From Azolla pinnata (Eukaryota > Streptophyta > Polypodiopsida > Salviniales > Salviniaceae), in assembly GCA_037176905.1 (NCBI GenBank), contig JBBBWG010029976.1, positions 62,295 through 126,294 on the forward strand: 64,000 bases of DNA, in the 5' to 3' direction. A program made the translations under genes and the position numbers. Position 1 is the stretch's first letter. Every line of letters starts with the position of its first letter. The notes below the pieces were generated by a model, which saw only the letters and a list, made by a program, of their open reading frames with translations, was not told the origin of the DNA and did not search any database. Shown here piece by piece: positions 39,595-50,800 of this stretch.

Positions 39595-42351
39595 TCAACC
39601 AGGATTTTTTAAGAGGAAAAGACTGTCTCCATATACGTGAGCACAAAGCAATGCCTCTTCAATCAAAGATCAACAGTTGAGGAAACCTGCATCAACCAGA
39701 ACTTTCTCTTCATCAAAGCTAGCTCATACATCTCTATCTTCATTTCAATGTTTGAAGCCTTCTAATTGCAGAAAATCGTGTATGAGATGACCCATCCAAA
39801 AATGAAATATATAACAGTTCTCCTCACTTTTATCCATTAGGAGAAACCAGGGAGACAAATCAGGAAGACTTTCCTGACACATAAGTTGCACACCTCTAAG
39901 GTTAGCAACTCCTTAGTTTTAGGTCCTACCAATTATTTCATGCTTAAGTATACAGTCAGAAAAATAGCAAGAGGAAACTAAAAGCACAAATAATCATTAA
40001 ATGGGTAAAGGTAAGAGAAATTTTGAAAACCTGCTTCTCTGCGGCATACAAGCGTCCAAATTCAGGGTTGTTTTTCAAGTACTGCTTCAATGCTTCTTTC
40101 TTCTCTTCTTCCATCCTTTGAAGGCTTGGTGCAACTACTAGATTTCCTTGTCCAGCTTCATCTTCTAGCATCCTAGACTCGGCTCTGATATCCTCCTGGA
40201 TCATTTTGTCCACAGTCTCAAGCACGTTCTTTGATGATTCATCCTGACGCTTCAGTTTATCAAGAAGTGTCTTTGTTTGTTCATCAAGAGATGGCTCATG
40301 CTCATTTGTCTTAATTGCCTTCGGTAAGAACTTGTGAACTAACATGCCTTTCAGTGCCACTGACAAGTCTTCTGTAACCTTTTCTTGAACCTCTTTATTT
40401 ACTGCCTTTGTATTTGCAGCCTCTCCGCCCTCTACATCAACAGGTAAACTGCAAAATGCTGGTTTGGTGTTAGAAACCGAAGTAAAGACGAAACCAGATA
40501 TACTATTCACTTCCAATGTTTGAACAAGGGGGAATGCAGCATATGCATGTGATCCGGTTAGATAAGCATAGAAAACTAGCGCAGAAACACTCTTCATGGC
40601 AGCATCACATGTTCAAGCTCATTCCAAATCAATCGCCAGACAAACTGTTATCCATAACTTGCAATTAGGTATAATACGAGAGATTCAATTTTCTGATGAG
40701 CAGCAAGCACCAAAGAGAAAAAACAAGTTTCTTTCTACAGATTTCACATAGCTGAGTAAATACAGGGGCCCACATGAGATCATAATACACATTGAGAAAC
40801 CTTTCACCTTCGGCGATGTATTAGCAAGCTCAAAGAGTATGACAGCGTATAGAAATAACAATGTGCCCATCTAGAGCTGTTACCATTTTTTCCAAGTTAA
40901 GAGTAGGAGAAGTATTCACTTCAGCAATCACATAAGAGCATGGACACTAACCTTGAATTCTTATCTTTTACAAGCTTCCCAACAATCTCTTCAACTCGTT
41001 GCTCGAGACTGGGAAGCTTCTTCACTGCAGCTCGAAAGCTTCCCGTCTCCATTTCAAACATCTCTGCTCTCACGTCTAACATCCTCTCCCATATCTGTGC
41101 AATCTCCATATCCAAGCTCCTTATGTCCTCATCACTACCACCCATTTCTAACCGTTCCTGAAGAGAAAAATGTCTTTTTACAGCCTCAGTTAGCTTGTTT
41201 GTCAATCGTGTTTTTTCAGCTTTCAGCTGCACACGAGCTTTCTCCATATCTCTAAAGACTCTTATTTGAAGCCCCATGTCCTCCACTCTAACGTAGCTGA
41301 GAAGTTCTTTTGTCATCTGTGTTAATTCTCCTTCGTTGTATGCTGATTCTTTCCGCGACCTCTGTAAGGATGCAGATATAGCATCAAAAACCTGTCTTAG
41401 GTTATCCTCATATGAAGAGAAATATGAAGCACTTGATCCAGCTTTCTGTTGCAATCTCTCGACATATTCGTGAAATGTGCTATCCATGATGCCCAACACC
41501 CTCTGTTCACGTGTAGAGGAAGAGGAGATCACCGGTCGAATCTCTCTTCTCTTCTTTCCAGGCTCCACCAGAAATCGGCTTTCAGCTTCCCCTCTGAAGA
41601 CTTTCTCTCTTCTCAATCTCTGATAAACCTCTTGAAACATAGACTGCATATAGACATAACGAAGCTCTGCTTCTGCTTCTCCTTCTGTGAACTTCCCGGA
41701 ATAAGACTCGCTCACATTATCATGAGAGTAAGATTGTGAAGAAGTTTCCATGGCTGGCTGAGCAACAGCTGCGTATGCAGCAGGGCATGGCCGGTGAAGG
41801 AAAGAAAGAGAAACGACCGTGCCCATGAAGACAGCGACGGAGAGCAAAGCTCGAGAAACAACAATGCGACCACTAAAGCTCGGATGGAGAGAAGGAGAAG
41901 CGCGTCTCTTCGGCAGCAAGAAACGCGAAGGTCCGATGCATGCAGGGGTTGGGAATTCCTCCGCGCTCCCGTCCCTGAGAGACAAGAATATCTGCAGTAT
42001 TGGCTTCACAAACATCTCCATCTTCACAGCCTGGCAAACCCTCAACACCAGGCTTTCCACAGCCAAGCGCCTGCCCCCTCCAATGTCATCCCTTTGGCCG
42101 CTTCGAGAGCAACACAGAACCGTCGGTTTCCGCCAATGGTAGACAGATTTCCAGGCAGAGAAGCTATGGTCTCTCCGGGCATGGGAGAAAAGAAGGGGGC
42201 GCGTTGTCGTCTTGGCGAGGGAGAATTGCCTTCTTCGATGCAGCGGGGAAGCGGTGCGGGGAGGTAGGGAGGTGCCTTGCAGGGGGAACGGAGGAGAAGG
42301 CGAGAGAAGAGAGGCCATGTCCGAGGGAGGAGGAAAACCCACAGTCTCCAT
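31941..42351 (-). CDS. FTSHI5: FTSHI5-like inactive AAA/FtsH protease of the plastid envelope
   Basis: Eighteen coding exons chained in phase: 42351-40952, 40448-40031, 39327-39127, 38889-38599, 38505-38230, 37690-37610, 37068-36937, 36838-36665, 35109-34988, 34905-34704, 34580-34452, 34107-33925, 33265-33146, 33066-32881, 32800-32726, 32446-32387, 32306-32199, 32015-31941. They give 1411 residues plus an unresolved last exon. Arabidopsis FTSHI5 belongs to the inner-envelope Ycf2-FtsHi motor that pulls preproteins into the chloroplast. A transit-peptide-like head and a membrane segment (about residues 167-185) are followed by a long family-specific region. The AAA core has Walker A GEPGTGKT (939-946), Walker B-like IIFMDDFD (995-1002) and the arginine-finger region RRPGRMDR. 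Where active FtsH has HEXXH, this protein has [13 protein letters not shown] (about 1211-1223), so zinc proteolysis is lost, as expected for [16 protein letters not shown] is taken as the start; MASLLSP 11 codons later is possible. Confidence 0.92.
34220..34294. repeat. (TATG)n microsatellite in FTSHI5-like intron
   Basis: TATGTATG and TGTGTG words in the intron between the exons at 34452 and 34107. Confidence 0.8.
39549..39595. repeat. (ATTT)n microsatellite in FTSHI5-like intron
   Basis: About twelve perfect TTTA tetranucleotides in intron 2 of the FTSHI5-like gene. The perfection suggests a young or hypervariable locus. Confidence 0.92.
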
Positions 42352-42369
42352 ATCCACCCACAGCAGGAA

Positions 42370-42412
42370 AGAAGAAGAAGAAGGAAGAAGAAGAAGAAGA
42401 AGAAGGAAGGAG
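42370..42412. repeat. (GAA)n run immediately 5' of the FTSHI5-like start
   Basis: GAA triplets with GGAAG interruptions lie within 20-60 bp upstream of the start codon (TTC in gene sense), probably in the 5' UTR. Confidence 0.8.
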
Positions 42413-42424
42413 ATGATGGGTTTT

Positions 42425-43438
42425 AGTGTATGTATGTATGTCCGTGTGTATTGCACGTATTGTACGTATTGTATTTATGTATTGTACGTATTGTACGTAT
42501 TGTATTTATGTATTGTACGTATGTATGCACAGTGCATGTATTGTTGTATGTATTGTACGTATGTATGCACAGTGCATGTATTGTTGTATGTATTGTACGT
42601 ATGTATGCACAGTGCATGTATTGTATGTATTGTATTTATGTATTGTACGTATGTATGCACAATGCATGTGTTGTCTGTAAGTATTGTGTGCATCGTATGT
42701 GTATGCACAGTGTATGTATGTATGTATGTATGTATGTATTGGATCGTATGTATTGTACGCATTGTATGGATTGTATGTATGTATGCGTAGCGTATGTATT
42801 GTATGTAAGTACTATATGTATGTATGCACAGCATATGTATGTATGTATGTATGTGTGTGTATGTATGCGCTGCATATTTATGTATGTATGTATGCACAGG
42901 GTACGTATGTCCGTGTGTGTTGTCTGTATCGTATTGTATGTATGTATGTTCGTATTGTATGTATGTATGTTCGTATTGTATGTATGTATGCACATGCCTC
43001 TACGGCCCACCCACGTTATGTGCGTACGTACGTACGTACGTATATATGTAATGTATGTATGTGTGCACATGCATCTACGGCGTATCCATGGTATGTACCG
43101 TGTACGTACGTACGTACGTATGCATGCACATGCATCTACGGCGTATCCATGTTATGTACCATGTACGTACGTATGCATGCACATGCATCTACGGCCTATC
43201 CATGTTATGTACGTACGTACGTACGTATGTACGTCCGTATGCATGCATCTTGCGCGTATGTGTTTGTGCATATGCATGCATGCATGTATGTACATGTCCT
43301 TATATGGTTTATGTGTATGTGTGCATTTGCTACCTACCCATGTATGCATATGCGTAGGTCTGTATATATGCATGCATGTATGCATGTGCTTGCCTCCCCA
43401 TGAATGTGTATGTGTAGGTCTCTACTAATGTATCGTTT
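42425..43438. repeat. Nested minisatellite of TATG/GTACGT/TGCATG words
   Basis: A 1-kb mosaic. From about 42513 a 40-bp unit (containing GTATGCACAGTGCATGTATT) repeats at least three times with exact 40-bp spacing (42513, 42553, 42593) and a variant near 42643. From about 42998 a second family with the word TCTACGGC repeats four times at spacings of about 76, 60 and 53 bp, with runs of GTAC/ACGT between copies. The remainder is TATG microsatellite. Long frames on both strands are artefacts. It lies directly upstream of the FTSHI5-like gene. Confidence 0.9.
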
Positions 43439-43449
43439 ATGTATGTGTG

Positions 43450-43502
43450 GTTTAGGGTTTAGGGTTTAGGGTTTATATGCATTGCAAGGTTTAGGGTTTA
43501 GG
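43450..43502. repeat. Interstitial telomere-type TTTAGGG repeats
   Basis: Three to four perfect TTTAGGG heptamers, then a gap ending in GCATTGCAAGG, then two more copies. They sit at the edge of the 42.4-43.4 kb minisatellite, about 500 bp beyond the 3' end of the next gene. Confidence 0.92.
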
Positions 43503-43999
43503 AATCTGTAGCTCTCGATATCTTCCTCAAAGATGAGATCTCAGCATCCGAGAGCCATTGAAATGTAGCAGTGCCCAATTCATCCTAGTCCTATGATTTG
43601 CTTTGTTTTCCGGAAAATCCACAACTGAGATTCAGTTTTCACATCAAGATGGAAAGAATCTACTTGTCATGGAATGTAAGCATATGCCTCAATAAAAACT
43701 TCAGAAGTCAGTTTATTCGAATCGACTCCCACTTCAAATGGGATTCCAGCCAAAATGAATCAGGATTGGGCATTTTACTTGCTGATGTGAAAAAACCTTT
43801 CCATTTGAAGTTAACAGCAGCTATTCAGTTCCTTTTTATATTAACAGCTTTTGCTCTCCATGCTTGTCAATTCTGTTATATGTACAAGTATGATTTAGAA
43901 GTTGGCTTCTTTCTATATACACATATAATTTAGAAGTTGGTTCCTTTTTTTAATACAAATATGATCTAGAAGCTGGTTTCCACCAAAGTTGCTCAAAAT

Positions 44000-46737
44000 C
44001 TAATCCTGCATAGGTATTGACAATGGATTGCTGGAAGCCAAAACCGTTGAAACTTTGGACATCAAGAAACCTGCAGCTCCAGCAAACAACACCTCTTTTG
44101 ACAGAGGCAGCGGTCCATTGGCAGATGTGAAGAACACCGCTGCTGAGACCATAAAGATTGCTGCGAAAACCACCGGCAATGGCGATCTGAATGTGGTAAG
44201 ACCCCTCCTGGAATGAGGTTCCTCCATTTCGAATGCACTCGGATTATCCGTTGCATCTTGTTTCAATGTGCCAGCAGGGATTCGATCCACGGCTCTTTGT
44301 AGAAGATTCAAGTACAAGAAGCCGATCATTCCACCCGCAAAAAAGCCTTGCGCAATGTCATTGTGACCAGACCCAGCTGACACTAGACTGCCCAATGTCA
44401 CCAGCAATGCATCATAACTTAGCAAAGAGAGTTTCAACATCTCGTATTCTTTCATCCCCTTTGCTCTTGATTCCTCTATATCCTTTCTAGAAGGTTTTCC
44501 TTTTGTTTCATCTACCATACAGCAATATTCGGCAGAGGATAACAGAGAGATTTTGGATGCCTTGAGCTCAGCAGCGGAAACGAATCCACCATCTCCGATG
44601 AGCATGCTACAGTGCTCAAAATCATAATACATGACATCATCGTCGCCCTTTTCTGCAATCTGCATATCTTCTATTCTCCAGGTACCTGTGGGACGTCGAG
44701 TAAATTATTATTTCAGAATCATACAAGGGCATGAAAGACTGCTTTTATTAGTCACCATCCTTACAAAGATACGTGGTTCTAGAAATTTGCAACCTTCTAC
44801 AGTTCAAAAACGAATCACAGCTCCTCTAAGATTCCAAAACAAAACCTTATTCACGCAAAGGATTTCATGAGTGCCAATGGAAGTGACAATCAATCTCTAT
44901 TGCAACTCATCTGTATGACCAAGATTGGCTGAATCCGTATGTGGGACTCGATCCTGGTAGGGAACAAGCAAGCATAAGGCGAAAATCTGAAGACAAGAAT
45001 AAAATTTCAAAGGCAAAGAAGGAAGAAAGGTTGTTGAGAAACAGAAGCAGCATATCCACTTATGAATATAGCATGACAGATCTATAGACCAATAAAGCCT
45101 ACTGAGGAATCTATTGCAGCCATCAATACTGCAGGAATAGAGACTGTAGATTGATACTGTAGAGACTGTAAATCAACAGCTTGAGGCTCCTTGACAATCT
45201 ACGATAAAAATCTAAATGCATGCTGTGGAATGCTCTTGGACATACTTGGAAAGTAGGAATTGTGCAGAAAGAATATGCAAGGGATGATCAGATGACTAAC
45301 CTCTCTCTGGAGCAATCCATACAGCTTGGAGTTTTCCCAAATATGGTCCATTAAATGTTATAACATCATGAGAACCTCTCTGAAAACGTGGGTTGTTTGA
45401 TGCAGGAATTCGTGAGCCATTGTTATGGCTAGCTACTGTCGTTTCAGCATCGGCAATGGCTAATGGAGATAATCTACGCAATAAGCTCCTGCCTTCTTCC
45501 CCTATCAATGCCAACAAAATGCCAGCATTGAAATCAGAAAGACCTGATCCATAATCCTTACTTGTAGTTATAGCAACTTGATATGAGGCCATCCTCGTAT
45601 CTGATTCATTTGGATTGGTGAAAGATGCGTTATACCCAGAACCAGTATCTGCAACTGACTTTGGTTGTATGAAATTAGTACTTCCCATCATATATATTCC
45701 TTTCCCTGAAAACAATAACTAGATGGTTAATATCTATCAGGATGAAATGTGTGTAATTCTCCTAATTACTACATCTCTGCAATTCTCACATTTTTAAAGA
45801 GTACCGCCACATTTCTTCTTTCAAATAAGAGAAGGCCGTTTTATCAAAATGAGATATCCATCCCATACCAAAGCTTAATTCATTTCAAAATTCAAATTTC
45901 TAACCTACACATTTGTCATTGATTCATCATCCTCTACAGAGCTCTAGATAGAAGAAATAGAGGATTTCCATGCAAATACAACATACATAGAACATGACTA
46001 CTGCGAAAACTTCACCTCTACTGCCGCATGTTGTATGTCCAATGTTGATTTCTCTTCTTATGCTTTTGTGTGCACTTGATGACGGACACCAATAATGGAG
46101 TGGGAAAACACCAGAATATGGTGGGCCTACCGCATGCAGAGGTATAATGCCTAAAGCAACAACTGAAAACAAAATCATGAAGAGTGATATGAAGAGTCAA
46201 TAGATTAAGATTATTTTAGGAGACAATTGTCATGACAAATGGAAGAACTAGCATTTACACACACACATATAAATCGATAGATAGATAGATAGATAGATAC
46301 TACAAATGGACTTTCTACGAGCAGAAAATCAGGCACAAAAATATTCTTTTACTTGGTTATTGATCCCAGAAGTGGGCACAAGTTTAATCTCATTGAGTTG
46401 CCTCCTTCAAGATTGCATTTTTCTGTTTTCTTACTGGCCCCATTGTCAGAATTTGAGCTGTGATCTCTGCTTCAAGATTGCAATTCTCTGTTCTCTAAAC
46501 ATGCATGACCCGAATTTTGATAGGTTGATATATACATAATCTCTACTTCAAGATTTTAATCCTCTATTCTCTTAAAGTGTGTGGCCCGATTTTTGACATG
46601 TTGATATATGTATATCTATCAGCATCTCAACCAAAGGCAGCAGGTTGCAATGCTTGGCTTAATATTAGGTACCTGTCTTAGAGAATTTCATCTGCTTTGG
46701 AGTCCCATTAGAGCTACTCAAAAAATTTTCAACAAAC
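44000..46737 (-). CDS. PLAT-like domain plus four-helix membrane protein, probably plastid; 5' end unresolved
   Basis: Supported exons (minus strand): 46737-46673 (less sure), 46150-46016, 45705-45301, 44685-44000; the junctions are in phase. A 39-nt exon at 46906-46868 and a first exon within 47344-47622 are possible but not proved. The middle exon looks like a PLAT/LH2-type beta sandwich: YQVAITTSKDYGSGLSDFNA, ILLALIGEEGRSLLRRLSP, then RFQRGSHDVITFNGPYLGKL, continuing into WIAPERGTWRIEDMQIAE. The last exon has four hydrophobic helices (LLSYDALLVTLGSLV, FFAGGMIGFLYLNLL, PLPVVFAAIFMVSAAVFF, VLFAGAAGFLMSKVS). I recall a plant plastid family of unknown function with this layout (possibly DUF7755), unverified. 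The function is unknown; I assign none. Confidence 0.65.
46276..46299. repeat. (GATA)n microsatellite
   Basis: About six GATA units in an intron of the PLAT-like membrane protein gene. Confidence 0.85.
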
Positions 46738-48520
46738 CTCAGTAGAGCGTGATCAAATGAGATTCACCCAAGAGGGGTTTGGGTTCCAAAATCAAAATTT
46801 TCAATTTTAATTTTTTTTTGAAGTGGAGCATGATTTGTAGCTTTCAAGATCAACTGATCTTTCATACCTGTCACTCGTAAGGAAAATGACACAGTCACAT
46901 CTGCGTCTGCAGTCTACCACATCCAGTGCAATCACTTGTCTGAATGCAAACTTTCCAAATACTTCATTCTATTCTATTTCTTAGACATGTCTCCAGATAG
47001 TAAACTTCCAAATCTCTTAGTTGTTCGTTTCTTTTTCCAATTGGCATTCATGACCTTTCAGGTCAACCATTCAGGTTTGAGAATCATCATGCACGAGATT
47101 GGCCTGTGATTTACAGTGCAAGCTTAGGGATTTCCAGATACTTATGTCTTTTTGTGAGAAAACTCTGACTTCACATATGTCAGAAATTGAAGTTTTCTCA
47201 ACAGCCAGCTCGATCTCGGATAAACCAATACCCATGATTTCCACACAGCTTCTGTTGACACTCTGTTGAGCGGAATGCGAGGTTCCCGGCAGCAGAAGGG
47301 TAACATTGGCTTGCCAAAAACTCTCGAGAAGAAACGATCTCGTCTAAATCATACAGCTTGTTGTTACCCGTAAACCATAGCTTTTCAGGGTCCTTCTCAG
47401 GGTTCGATGAAGAAGATACGATGCCGTTCTCGGATCTGATCGAGTACTTACGATTTGCGCTTCATATTCTTCCTGATTGTTGCGAGGGGGAGGGAGAGAG
47501 ATCATCGTTGGGGCAAAAAGGAAGGCAACGAATGGAGAGCGATTCCAAAGAGGAGTAGGGGGGAGGGGATTAGCACACAGTACCTGGCAGCGTATGCGCG
47601 AAGCAGAGAGCCATTCCAGCATTCGAGGACCTGCGACGAAGAATCAGAGAGCCATTCCAGCGTTCGAGGACCAGTGTATCGGCGACCGTATCTGTCTGTA
47701 TACGGATACAGTATAACTTGTGTATAACGTATTTTGTACGGTGTACACGTATTCGAATGCGGAAAAACCCTTCTTGAAAGGGGTTCATGTAGGAAGCTTC
47801 TAGAAAGTTCTAGATCGTACGATTCTTGTGAAAATGGTTCTAAGCACAAGCTTCTAGAAAGTTCTAGAATGTTCGTATGTTCTGTCATGCGACCATACGA
47901 TGTTTGACCGGTCGACTAGAATTACTCGATTATATCGAAGAAGGTTATACGCTCCTTGTTCGCTGCTCGAGAGCAAATGTGTCACATGAAATGTATCTCT
48001 CTGATTCCCAATCAGAGAAGCAACTCGGAGAAGATGTAACCGAAAGGCTATGTTTCGATCTGCAGCTCGACCAGAGTAAGGTGTCCTGGTCGACGCAGGA
48101 TAGACGTGTTTCCATTATCGTTGCATGAATCTGTGAGCATTTGCTTCATTTAGACTTGGACCCAGAACTTTGTATTATAAAATTTGAAGCATAATCATTA
48201 AGGTAACCTATCATAACGTAAAATGATAAAAACTGCATTTATTATATAAAAATAAAACTTTAAAACTTTTTAAAACATTTTAGAAATCTTGAAGTTGTTG
48301 TATGAAATTAATTTGAATTAACACCAGTCTTCAGTTGTAAGCGTACTTTGTATCCAACTCATCTTTGTGTCCATTCTATTTTAATAAACATATTATTCTT
48401 TTATCAATCCACTTTCATCTCTTCTTACTCTATTCTCTTATATCTTTTTAATTGTTCAGTCTGTTGCTTTGTTCTGATAATCGTAAGCTCTGATAATAGA
48501 TAGGTACCTTGGGGACAAGA
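46738..48520. other. Upstream region of the PLAT-like gene
   Basis: Probably holds further 5' exons of the minus-strand gene. An open minus frame at 47622-47344 contains MISLPPPRNNQEEYEA and candidate donors near its end, but the phases could not be tied to the known exons. A 30-bp phrase containing GAGAGCCATTCCAGC occurs twice (about 47607 and 47647). CTTCTAGAAAGTTCTAGA occurs twice (47797 and 47849). The AT-rich stretch from about 48170 to 48480 holds nothing recognisable. Confidence 0.4.
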
Positions 48521-49500
48521 AGCTCTTGGCCATGGCCAAGCTAAAACCCCAACCAAACCCTAGACATATCCTAAAAAGCCCATGCCCATCGTCACAAGCT
48601 ATGGCCATGGCCAAGAGAAACCCTAAGCAAACCCTAGACAAACCCTAAAAAGCCCATGGCCCAGCTAAACCCTAAGCAAACCTTAGACAAACCCTAAAAA
48701 GCCCATGGCCATAGCCCACAAGCTCTTGGCCATGGCCAAGCTAAACCCTACCAAATCCTAGACAAACCCTAGAAAGCCCATGGCCATAGCCCACAAGCTC
48801 TTGGCCATGGCCAAACTAAACCCTGAGCAAACCCTAGACAAACCCTAAAAAGCCGATGACTTGGCCATGGCCAAGCTAAACCCTAGCCAAACCCTAGACA
48901 AACCCTAAGAAGCCCATGGCCATAGCCCACAAGCTCTTGGCCATGGCCAAGCTAAACCCTAACCAAACCCTAGACAAACCCTAAAAAGCCCATGGCCATA
49001 GCCCACAAGCTCTTGGCCATGGCCAAACTAAACCCTGAGCAAACCCTAGACAAACCCTAAAAAGCCGATGACTTGGCCATGGCCAAGCTAAACCCTAGCC
49101 AAACCCTAGACAAACCCTAAGAAGCCCATGGCCATAGCCCACAAGCTCTTGGCCATGGCCAAGCTAAACCCTAACCAAACCCTAGACAAACCCTAAAAAG
49201 CCCATGGCCATGGCCAAGCTAGACCCTAACCAAACCCTAGCCAAACCCTAAAAACCCACGTCCATAGCCACAAGCTCTGGCCATGGCCAAGCTACAACCC
49301 CAACCAAACCCTAGCCAAACAAACCCTAGACAAACCCTAAAAAGCCCATGGCCAAGCTAAACCCTAACCAAATCTAGACAAACCCTAAAAAGCCCATGGC
49401 CAAGCTAAACCCTAACCTAATCTAGACAAACCCTAAAAAGCCCATGGCCATGGCCAAGCCAGACCCTAACCAAACCCTAGACAAACCCTAAAAAGCCCAT
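48521..49500. repeat. Telomere-like minisatellite array with palindromic core
   Basis: About 12-13 units built from two parts: a palindromic word centred on TTGGCCATGGCCAA, and two to three degenerate CCCTAAA heptamers (AAACCCTAGACAAACCCTAA). Unit length is about 55-77 bp. A higher-order duplication is visible: 48801-49012 and 49013 onward agree base for base for about 200 bp, a 212-bp period, so part of the array expanded recently. The array stops about 160 bp before the elongase start codon. Confidence 0.93.
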
Positions 49501-49658
49501 GTCCAAAACTTGGGCGATGCCCAAATTTCTTGAGCCACAGAAATCGCCCACGAAAGAGAAGCTCGCCATCGCCATCGCCACAGAGCTCGCCATCGCCACA
49601 GAGCTCGCCATCGCCATCGCCATCGCCGTCGGAGCTTCCTGCCTGCACACAGAGAGCC

Positions 49659-50225
49659 ATGGATCGTCTCCTCCTCGTCCGCGACTTCCGATGGTCTCCT
49701 CCCTCCACCTTCGCCTCCTCCCCGCTCTTCCTCCTCTCCGCCATCGCCGCCTACCTCCTCTGCATCTTCACCCTCCACTACCTCCTCTCCTCCAGGAAGT
49801 CCCCGGTGCCCCTCGGCCCCCTCCCCGCGCTGCACAACCTCGTCCTCTTCTTCGGATCCTTCCTCATGTTCGCAGGCTGCCTCGCCGCCGCCATGGAGGA
49901 GCTCCTCGGACCAGATCTGCTCAAAACGTGGTCGCTTGCAACGCTCTCATCGTCGTCGTCATCATCATCATCATCGTCGTCGTCGTCGTCTTCCCCGTCT
50001 TCTTCAAGGTATGGGATCTTGCTCTTCCTCTTCCTCTTCTTCTTTTCGTCATCATCATCGTCGCCATCATCCATCGCGATCCCTGTCAAGGTCTCTGCAC
50101 CGCGTTCTGCAAAACGCCTTCTTTCGTTAGCAGTATGTAGCAGCAATGGTAGCAGAATGCGTGCATCATAGCCACATTCTTCCTTCTTCTTCTTCTTCTT
50201 CTTCTTGTTCTTCTTCTGAGATCTG

Positions 50226-50263
<38 letters not shown>

Positions 50264-50800
50264 GATGGAAGGTCTTCTTGGACATGGCTTTTCTGCTTCC
50301 CGAAGGAGACATCTGCATCTGGGCCCGTCTTCTTCTGGTCCTACATCTTCTACCTGAGCAAGTACTACGAGCTTCTCGACACGCTGATCATGGTGCTGAA
50401 GAAGAGACCCCTCACGTTCCTCCATGTCTTCCACCACGCAGTGGTGCTCGTGATGAGCTTCCTGTGGCTCGAATTCGCGCAATCGCTGCAGGTCATAGCG
50501 CTCCTCACCAACACATCCGTCCACATGCTCATGTACTCTTACTACCTCCTCTGTAGCCTCGGGATCAAGCCCCCATGGAAGAAAGTGGTGACCAACTGTC
50601 AGATCGTTCAGTTCGCCTTCAGCTTCGCCGTTTCCATCGTCATGGTCTACCTGCATTTCCATGGCGATGGATGTGCAGGCTTCGGCGCCTGGATCTTCAA
50701 CGCCATTTTCAATGCGTCGCTCCTGCTCTTGTTCATCGACTTCCACCGCCAGCAATATCGGGAGGCAAGACACAAGAAGATGGTAAAGAAGAAGATTTAG
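49659..50800 (+). CDS. ELO-type very-long-chain fatty acid elongase
   Basis: Two exons, 49659-50008 and 50272-50800, join in phase 2 to 292 aa. ELO proteins are ER membrane condensing enzymes that add two carbons from malonyl-CoA to acyl-CoA. Membrane segments are visible from residue 20 on (FLLSAIAAYLLCIFTLHYLL; LVLFFGSFLMFAGCLAAAM). Exon 2 carries the family core: WLFCFP, GPVFFWSYIFYLSKYYELLDTL, the catalytic histidine box H168-V-F-H-H172, MSFLWLEFAQSLQ and HMLMYSYYLL. The C-terminus KKKI fits a dilysine ER-retrieval signal. Exon 1 ends in a 16-Ser tract (97-112) then P-S-S-S, where relatives have a charged RDTRW-like loop before the FCFP block. The intron is (CT)n and (TTC)n rich. The start is set by a CC ATG G context and family N-termini; an upstream in-frame ATG at 49530 would add a Ser/Pro leader of 43 residues. 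Confidence 0.9.
50184..50260. repeat. (TTC)n and (CT)n tract in elongase intron
   Basis: A TTC run followed by about 16 CT units ends 10 bp before the acceptor at 50271, so it supplies the polypyrimidine tract. Confidence 0.85.

Noticed and set aside
41794-42416. Plus-strand open frames opposite FTSHI5 exon 1
   Set aside because: Antisense shadows of the real exon; composition is Arg/Ser rich with no domain.
42430-43428. 332-codon open frame and several overlapping frames
   Set aside because: Composition follows the TATG/GTACGT repeats; frames are open on both strands at once.
42425-43438. CRISPR-like array
   Set aside because: The genome is eukaryotic, spacers are themselves repetitive and there are no cas genes.
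48521-49500. A true telomere or chromosome end
   Set aside because: The heptamers are degenerate, interrupted by non-telomeric text and flanked by genes on both sides.
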